Part shown: one piece after another, positions 56,455 through 64,000 of the stretch
Numbering within the stretch: the stretch's first letter is position 1
How the letters are laid out: every line of letters starts with the position of its first letter
Assembly (NCBI GenBank): GCA_025642065.1
Contig: JAODUP010000915.1
Span: 1-64,000, forward strand
From: Paralvinella palmiformis
Lineage: Eukaryota; Annelida; Polychaeta; Terebellida; Alvinellidae
Reading direction: 5' to 3'
Length of the DNA: 64,000 nucleotides
Notes under the pieces: generated by a model
The model's database searches: none
What the model saw: the letters and a program-made list of their open reading frames with translations, nothing else
Told to the model about the DNA's origin: nothing
Program-made: the position numbers and the translations under genes

Positions 56455-56570
56455 ATGCGAAATCTCACCCAGAGGAACATCCCACAATTATAGCTATGAG
56501 TCGGATTCGAACCCTGACTTTGAGGTCTGCAACAATAGTGCTCTATCCGTTGTGCTATCTGATCGTAACT
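56455..56570 (-). mobile_element. SINE family D (tRNA-like head)
   Basis: The complement has GATAGCACAACGGATAGAGC (A-box region) and CAGGGTTCGAATCCGACTC (B box), then GGGATGTTCCTCTGGGTGAG. The B box and following words match 58640-58700 on the other strand. Confidence 0.6.
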
Positions 56571-56681
56571 GCTAATATAATAGAAGATCTGGCTATCGTT
56601 GACTGTCTGATGTTGTGTTAGCAAAGGCATTATATTATATTATTATTATTATCATATTTAAACAATGGCTGAGCTAGCACA

Positions 56682-56682
<1 letters not shown>

Positions 56683-56725
<43 letters not shown>
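56683..56725. repeat. (TA)n microsatellite
   Basis: Pure TA repeats. Similar tracts lie at 60551-60583, 62315-62346, 62711-62747 and 63007-63033. Confidence 0.95.
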
Positions 56726-56727
<2 letters not shown>

Positions 56728-56729
56728 TT

Positions 56730-58610
56730 GTGGCAAAGCTATAGCATAAAACACTTACTGAAACAGAGGAAGAATATAACCCATTGACCAGTGACAGCCA
56801 CCATCACTTGTGCTAAATGAAGATATTCAAATATTTTATGACACAATAATTATTTTTATTAGTAGTTATATTATTATGATAATAATCTTTAGCTTTGTTA
56901 TACGAGAGGTGTCATGACGTCAAATGACATTCGTCAAACGATTCCCATACAAATTATACATACCATTTTATAGTTAAACTAATAAACAGTTTTTGCATTA
57001 TGAATGACAATACAATAACCGGGTCGGTTGGCCATGTCCTCTTTTTCAGCAAGTAAACATTTGGCGGAATATATAGACTGAGGTAAAAGGGAATACATAA
57101 ATAAAGAAAATGCAGAAAGGGTGAATAAGAATAAAGGAACTGAAAGAAATCACCTCATTTCGAAATTGAAGAAGCGAAAATTAATGGATACCTGCTACAA
57201 GATATTCCTTTATCTATTTTCATATTATAAAGTGCGATTGCCTGAATATCTGAATTTCAGAAAATTTATAATTGACTAAATTGTTGTGTGATTTTCGTAT
57301 GTGCATGAATTTCACTTAAATTTCATTTGAAAAACTATTATTGAACAGATCTGTGATAAGATTTAGTAATAAAAATGCTAAATCAATTTGAATGGCCAAC
57401 AGTTAATAAACATTTCTGCGTCCAAATTGAACAAAGTGTAGTTGAGTGCTCGCCAAACGATTTCCACGACGCATGCGCATTGTGTGAACCTGAGATGGAC
57501 TGCTGTTTGCGGATGTGCGATGTGACGTACAAAGTGAAGTAGGATTAAACAAGTGCACTTGTCTGTAAAATATATATTCTTCGGAATTCACAAGACCAGA
57601 TAGATTTCACAAAATGGGATGGGATTATCTGTCGTGGAAAGTCAGCAACCATCATCTTAGACAGCCGAAGTTGCGAGGTAATGGCTGTCCAATTGTTGTC
57701 ACAATGTTAATTAGGTGTTATGACAATAAACTCTAAAGATCTGATAAAGAATAACACGAAATCAAACACTAGGAAAATATAACTATCACAGATATTTTAA
57801 GTTTCAATACAAGTCTTTTTTTCTGGAAAAATAACAGAATTGTCCTTGTTAAGGGAGGGGGGAGGACGTCAGACCCGTCAGCATATGGTTAATGAAAATT
57901 CATTTGCCCCAAAGGCTGTCTGACAACTCTTCACTCGGTCTTTACGATGATAGATGAAATATATTATGATTAAACAACCGCGTTGTGGGGGGGGGGGCAT
58001 CTGTATATGTAATCAAATATGAAGTTGACAGGGTGTTCTTTTAATACAAAGCCCATCTAAAATAAAGGTTAAATAAGAAGGCTGACATAAAATCATCAAG
58101 TTGGTAACTGTAATAGACAAGTTATCCACATCTAGAACAGCTTGTTATTTCCGTTATATCGTGATTGATAAAAATAATATTTTTATCAGTCGAATCAACA
58201 CAACTACCCGATCATTCCGCGCACAAATGCCCCCAAAAAACTTATAATGAGCCAATTGTAAAGACATCCGAAAAAACAGACTTCCGCTAAATGGCGCAGT
58301 CGTCGAATTGTCTATGTGGTTGACTTAGAAGGGAACCATGTTTTTTTTTTTTAATTCTTAGTAATTAAAGCTTGAAACGCTAACAATGTCCGTCTGTATT
58401 TGGCCTTGAAACAAACAAAAAAGATCAGAGTATCAGTGTCAAGTTTGGTACTTGACGTCTCGATGGTGTACCTAGATATTGAACTCTATTATTGTGATAT
58501 GGTTCAATGAAGTGATCAGGTTATATTGAATTGTATTGGTACACTTCGCTTTATTAGAGAATAAAAAATACTTTGTCAAGATTGTAATATCGGTCCAGGG
58601 CACTGTTACA
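56730..58610. other. AT-rich non-coding DNA
   Basis: No gene or transposon boundary seen. Poly-G at 57988-57998 and a poly-T run at 58340-58352. Confidence 0.35.
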
Positions 58611-58619
58611 TTCAATCAA

Positions 58620-58725
58620 TATGGGGGGGCACAACTCTTCAGGTTGTGGGTTCGAATCCGACTCACACTTGTGTTTGTGGATGTTTCCCTGGAGTGTCGT
58701 CCCTCGATCATCCGTCCAAGGTACC
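58620..58725 (+). mobile_element. SINE family D, partial
   Basis: GTTGTGGGTTCGAATCCGAC (B box) followed by GTGGATGTTTCCCTGGAGTG, matching the SINE at 56455-56570. The head is damaged by a poly-G insertion. Confidence 0.55.
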
Positions 58726-58739
58726 ACCAGTGACGAGGA

Positions 58740-59150
58740 TAAATAACTCAAATGAAAATTACTCAACTCAACATTCATTCGATAAAAACCAAGTTTTAAA
58801 ATTCACATTAGTATCTGTGTGTTTGTAGTCTTAGAAGGCTGAAACGTATATCTTCCTCAACTGTACTAAGACAGCGTACAGACACACTTAACATCGGAAT
58901 ATGATCTTTTATACCTAATATTCGGCGGTACAATTATCTATCAGATGTGTTACGAAGAGGTCCTTATAGTGCCATTCAAAATAAATAAAACTACTCACAT
59001 ATACACAATAATTTTATTCACGAAATTCAACATGGCCGCCAGCCCCTAGCGGAGAAAAAAAACACATTTCAGCCATCTTACAATTTCTACTTGACATAGA
59101 GACATCATTTCAATAATTATAAATAAAATATTTACATCATTTGCCTAATC
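58740..59150. other. Non-coding DNA
   Basis: Nothing recognised. An AACATGGCCGCCAGCCCC word stands out in AT-rich surroundings at 59029. Confidence 0.3.
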
Positions 59151-59157
59151 GATGTAA

Positions 59158-59260
59158 CCGCCTTTGTGGCCTCAGTGCGTAACTTCACTTCATTACCTTT
59201 GTGGGTCGCTCGGCCCATTTAGTCTACCAATCTGCTCAAACGTGGCCGTAAAACATCGAT
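59158..59260 (+). mobile_element. SINE family A, head-deleted copy
   Basis: AACTTCACTTCATTACCTTT, GGGTCGCTCGGCCCATTTAG and GTGGCCGTAAAACATC. The next SINE starts exactly where this one ends, so it served as the insertion site. Confidence 0.7.
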
Positions 59261-59550
59261 CTTGTGGCCTCATTGGTAGAGCGTGGCACTAGTTAGCCAT
59301 GGTTATGGTCATGCCGTGCTGGAGATCGGAGCCTCGGAGATCGGCCATGGCACTATAGTAAGAGTTTTTCTTCCAAATAAGGAACTGACAAGGTTTTCTC
59401 CACTGAATATGCCATATATTGTAAATTCTAAATTTATTTATAATTAGTCCCGGTGGTGAAACTGTACAATACAGATCATATAAATCTCCTTTATTTCAGG
59501 TCACCAGCCACGTAAAATAGCTGTCATTTCGGTTATTATTATTATTACTA
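59261..59550 (+). mobile_element. SINE family C with (ATT)n tail
   Basis: A tRNA-like start CTTGTGGCCTCATTGGTAGA, a degenerate B box, and the tail CAGCCACGTAAAATAGCTGT, CATTTCGGTTATTATT. The tail is shared with 49650-49720 on the opposite strand. Confidence 0.55.
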
Positions 59551-60548
59551 TATGCGTAGTGACATTTTCATATCTTGTTCTTCTGAAACTCCTAAAATAA
59601 AGATAAACTAAACCACAAACAATAAAATGCATTTGAACTATGATGATAGATTATACCTAACTGACAATATATGGTACCGCGTCGTGTTTCAGGTACCATT
59701 ATGGGTAATGTGTTTTTATTCGTAATCTATTTCCAGCAGAATATGAGAAAGCTGACGTGAAAAAGGGGTTTGTTTATGACAGAGTGCTGGTTGAAATGGT
59801 GCATATTTTTAATTTCAGATGAAACATATAACATTTGAAAGATTTGCATAAACTATAGTGACAGAATTTGTAGGTGTAAAACGGTTGTAAACATCTAGTT
59901 TAATCAGAAGTGATAATTTCCTCATCAACAATTCCAGGCATCTGATGCTTATTACCAGAGTCATTCAATACAAAATTAGTAATACTCAAAATGAATCTGA
60001 CAGAAGTGATGATGATACCTTTGTGGATTTTGTTGATTGTATGCTGGCTGATAGATCTCGTGTATGGAATTCCGTTCAGGTTGAGGAATCGTGTGCATCA
60101 CACGGAGGGGAAGTTTTGATTAACAGGTTATCAGAAAATAGAACCAGTTCTACTCATCCTCTCAGATCCTGGTGCAGTAAATATCCTTATTTTCAGCAAC
60201 CGACTCTCAAGAATGCGAAGTTAGCGGTGAACAATGAGGATTATATTGACTGAGCCATAGGTCGAGTGACTCGAGGGATCTTTTTTGGGGGGAAATCAAG
60301 AAAACTCAAGTCAACCTGTCCAGTTAACCTGTGACACTAGAATACGCCTAGATGACGTTCTAACTAGTACTAGACCCACAAATGTTGCTGTATCATCATC
60401 TGTCACCAAACCTTAATCAAAACTAGCAGCGACAACAATAAGAAACGTTGTGACGTTATTCTAATACCAACTCATTATTTAGTCAAACTTCTTGAACAAC
60501 CGCAACGACTTTATGATGAAATATATACAACAAAATAAAACAACGCCT

Positions 60549-60585
<37 letters not shown>

Positions 60586-62310
60586 GTTAGTATGTTAGTA
60601 TGTTATTAACAGGAGTATTGACTTTAACATTATATTTTCGGCTCAAAATATCTGATAGAATAAAATAAGAATTATTATATTTAGTTTATTTATGATAAAT
60701 ACAAAACTGTTATCGTGTTCTTTGACTACAGAAACATACATTTTGCCACCAGAAGTAAGTCTGAGTCAACTGAAAGCTGAAATGTGACTACAAATATTAT
60801 TCCAATATATGCCAATAGCAATTTTTAATTTCGTGAATAAAACTTGTTCCCCAAGAAAGCCAGTTCTGCACCCGTTTCTTTTGTTATTAGTATGATCTGA
60901 TCTAACAGAAAGAAAAGAAAATTTAAGAAAAAACATTCGTTATTTTTAAAAACAACTTTGGTCGTCTGCCATTAGATAAAAACGTGTTTTTCGGGGGAAG
61001 GGGGGTGGCTGAGACTTAACATAATTGCAGAATGTTATGTTTTATTTCGGGGTAGGCCTATAAGCCAAGTCCGTCAGCAGTAATTAATAGTCGTCGACTT
61101 ACGACTGTTCGACTTTACAACCAGCGGCACGACTTAAAGATGATTATAATATAATTTATACACATTATAATATACGTAAGGCAATTATGACATAGGCCGA
61201 CTTACTACCAAATCAACTTATGACCGGTTGGACGTAACTAATCGAAGTCATAAGACGCCTACCTACAAATATCCTGATACCAGTACCAGCCAAATAAGTA
61301 ACAAACTCACGAAAGGTCTATTCCACGTGCTCACTACATGCATGCTAAAAGTCCCTAACCCTAACCCTCTAATCGGAGCATGCGCAGTTGACCAATATCT
61401 CGATTTGGGCCGTAGCTGGATTATTCCCATGCTCTACGTGTTTCGACTGCAGCACTGACCCCTAGTGTCCGATACCCATAACTAAAATGTGTTACTTTTC
61501 CCACTTAGTGCGTTTGTGGATTTTCTCTTCTTCCTTACCGATGATAATTGTGCAGCCAAACTTAATTTTTCTGATTAGAACGAAGAGATCTGCAATTATG
61601 GGACTATAGGGGGTCCTTTGAAACGCTGAGGCAATCACCTAAAATGGAAACAGCTATAATTTAGAGGTCAGCGATAATCGTCTGCTTTATCGGCCTCTGG
61701 CATTTGTTTTCCTGATTTCCACTAAGACCTGGCACTAAAGATCGAACTCCAATTTAGAAATTGCAACAACCACAAAACTTCTTATCTCGCTTTTAATAGC
61801 TATAATGTATGTGGTTTTGTTTTGTAGTTTTTGTAATTTATTTGAGGATGTTTTCCACTGTAATCGTCATTCTTTATTTCATTCACAAATCCAGACTGGT
61901 GTTTTCTACTCCAGAAGTTATACGACGAGGTCCACATGCTGAGACAATTGTAATGTCAGATAATACAGTTTTATCTGATTAGGCCAACCGAATCATGTTA
62001 CCAACATAAATGAGAGGTTGTTCTGCCCGATATCATAATATCACACACGCACGCGTCCAGACACACACACACACGTACGTACACACTCACACTGTCGGGG
62101 GAGAGCTCATTTGCTGATATATATATCTATATGTTTATATTTTTAGGTTATTACGTAATTTCACTGTACTGCTCTTTTGAACGATTCGTGCAAGTAAAAG
62201 CGCTTTATTAAATCTAGACTATTATTTTTAGTAGTAGTAGTAGCAGTAAATTTGCTGATAACCCTGAGTCGTTCCATAGTACAATATTAAGCTTATCTGA
62301 AGGTCTCTGT

Positions 62311-62348
<38 letters not shown>

Positions 62349-62350
62349 AA
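59551..62350. other. Mostly featureless AT-rich DNA
   Basis: A 102-codon plus-strand frame at 59945-60250 (acidic: ESDRSDDDTFVDFVDCMLAD) has no recognised domain and no splice partner. Two and a half telomere-type units (CCCTAACCCTAACCCT) occur at about 61351. Inverted words GTCGTCGACTTACGACTG (61090) and GTCATAAGACGCC (61247) may mark another small DNA transposon. No gene called. Confidence 0.35.
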
Positions 62351-62358
62351 GGTTCTTC

Positions 62359-62436
62359 AGCGGCCTATATAACTGGTAGCGCGGTTGCATGGTTACATAT
62401 CTCTAGAGTCCCGGTTTCAAATCCCGGCTGATCTAT
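62359..62436 (+). mobile_element. tRNA-like SINE head
   Basis: AACTGGTAGCGCGGTTGC (A box) and CCGGTTTCAAATCCCGG (B box) at tRNA spacing, but the acceptor arms do not pair. A pseudo-tRNA or SINE. Confidence 0.5.
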
Positions 62437-62439
62437 ATG

Positions 62440-62708
62440 TGGATCATATTTAATTCAGTTTACTTCGCTATATTACTCGGCTGACAACAGATTTAACCAT
62501 TCTCGACAGGTTCAGTTAATAATATAGGTCTTGATCAATGGTGCATATGATGGTATAAGTTGATACTTTTCGCCGGCAGAATGGCTTTCAGAGAGGTGTT
62601 CCTGATGTTTTATTCATATAGCCTGGATTTTGGTGATTTATGATGGAGAACTCTAATTCTAATCTTATTGTATCCAGGTTACCATCCTCAGTATCATGGG
62701 TCATCCTG

Positions 62709-62754
<46 letters not shown>

Positions 62755-62998
62755 TCGTACTTTATACATATAGAGTATATGCGGTATAATAATATTGAGT
62801 GAAACATTAAAAAAATTGCTCATATAGTGATATGGGTCAAAGAAACAATCGACCAGTGCATACGTAATGTAGATGATATGTATCACTAAGGTTTATAGCT
62901 AGGTCAGTAGTTAATATTCTATCCCTCAATTGATACATTTGCTACGAGTTTCTCCTCATTTTTATATAGATAATTTAGATTTCTACACGATCAGTAGA

Positions 62999-63029
<31 letters not shown>

Positions 63030-63680
63030 TATAGGCCACTCCCAGGATGGATACTAGGACAATAATCTAGGTACATGTTGAGCTTCAGCCATAGGTGCAC
63101 AGTATATCACCAATATTCCTTCGGCGTCTTTAATCCGACTGGCTCTCTGATGGTGGCGCCACCTGAATTGGACTGCGGTTTGTACCGGAAGTTACAATGT
63201 TTCTTTAACTTTAAGAGGCAAGAAGTTTTGTTTTTCGGGTTTGATCCTGGCAGAGGTTAAGACTATAGTATTGTTTATAACTCATAGTAATACTGGAACG
63301 CCTTTCAGGTTACTGATAATGTGTGATAAAGCGGATATTTTTTGTTATGAATGAAATATGAATTACATTAAAGCGGCTTCTTTTCGCCATAAAATAGTAA
63401 ACATGAGATCATTCGACTCGTTGCAAGTAGATCTACTGAAGACTGAAGTAGATTTAATAGTAATACTAGTATTAGACTAGTAGTAATAGGTTAGTTCGAC
63501 CCACTGCTTATTCGAGTTTCTTAAGTCGGTCCAACAAATATAGAATGGAGTCCCGTTTGGTACAATATATATATTATGTGTCAGTTATTAAATCATTTGT
63601 TGGCTGTCTCTAGTCCACTGTGACTGAGAAAATTCAGATAACCTGTAAATTAATTTAATATTGGCTCCCTATCATAGTCG
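62440..63680. other. Non-coding DNA with (TA)n tracts
   Basis: Two long (TA)n microsatellites (62711-62747 and 63007-63033) and no recognisable gene. Confidence 0.4.
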
Positions 63681-63682
63681 GG

Positions 63683-63876
63683 GGCGCCTCAGTGTCTAGC
63701 AGTAGTGTGGTTGACCACAGATCACTACCACTGTGCTCGAATCTTGGCCAGGGCATATCTGAAGAAGTTTGTTTCATCTTTGACTTCGCTTCATTACCTT
63801 TCGAGGTCGCTGGCCCATTTAGTCTCCGGCATGTGTATAAAAGTGGCTTTAAAACACCAATCATCATCGCTATCAT
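63683..63876 (+). mobile_element. SINE family A, diverged full copy
   Basis: GGCGCCTCAGTGTCTAGCAG, a degenerate B box GTGCTCGAATCTTGG, GGGCATATCTGAAGAAG, GACTTCGCTTCATTACC and a tail ACACCAATCATCATC. Confidence 0.75.
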
Positions 63877-64000
63877 AGCTGGCCTATATGTGGAATAATA
63901 GTTATTCTAGATGTATGATTCACTATTGAGAGTAGGTAGAATATTGGAGTTTGGAGGCCTGCCAGTTTGTCTAGCTTGATGATAAACTTAATGTGTTAAA

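Noticed and set aside
1..64000. A CRISPR-like, bacterial or viral defence system
   Set aside because: There are no regularly spaced repeats, no bacterial-style gene strings and no viral genes beyond retrotransposon relics; all signals fit a repeat-rich animal genome.

Overview
This is a 64 kb stretch of an AT-rich animal nuclear genome. It has spliced genes with GT-AG introns, tRNA-derived SINEs, non-LTR and LTR retrotransposon debris, small DNA transposons and many (TA)n, (CA)n and (GA)n microsatellites. No CRISPR, operon, rRNA or clear functional tRNA is visible. The SINEs, the Ty3/gypsy relics and the squid-like sigma-class glutathione S-transferase (GST) exons suggest a lophotrochozoan, most likely a mollusc; that taxonomic call is inference.

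The only recognisable host gene family is a plus-strand tandem array of sigma-class GST units between about 12.9 and 53.2 kb. Each unit is built on five coding exons of conserved length (133, 96, 113, 111 and 168 nt; phases 1, 1, 0, 0). Copies 1 and 3 have in addition a promoter with a TATA-like box and a probable non-coding first exon. Copy 1 (13.8-16.9 kb) has a 1-nt deletion in the first coding exon and a TGA in the next. Copy 2 (23.9-25.0 kb) lost its promoter, leader exon and first coding exon; a decayed Ty3/gypsy element sits in that place, and one splice acceptor is mutated. Copy 3 (30.2-32.9 kb) is intact except for a 2-nt deletion over the catalytic-tyrosine codon region. Copy 4 (44.0-52.5 kb) reads through as a 206-residue protein. 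It carries Leu where sigma GSTs have the active-site Arg14, its introns are swollen by insertions, and the promoter shared by copies 1 and 3 is not visible upstream. A fifth unit is represented only by upstream sequence at 55.5-55.9 kb.

Layout: 0-9 kb has diverged repeats, a CA/GA minisatellite, SINEs, a LINE tail and one unidentified exon-like reading frame (5807-6078). 9.9-11.9 kb is a decayed LINE. 12.4-12.7 kb is a pogo/Tigger-like MITE. 12.9-18.1 kb is GST unit 1. 18.1-25.6 kb is LINE remnants plus GST unit 2 with the gypsy element. 26.4-33.7 kb is a LINE plus GST unit 3. 33.7-43.1 kb is a transposon graveyard with LINEs, a second gypsy element and a hAT remnant. 43.8-53.2 kb is GST unit 4. 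53.2-55.5 kb is a minus-strand Ty1/copia relic hosting a hAT MITE. 55.5-64 kb is mostly SINEs and AT-rich DNA.

Every transposon reading frame I followed is broken. Most short ORFs in the window lie in microsatellites or repeats and are not genes.
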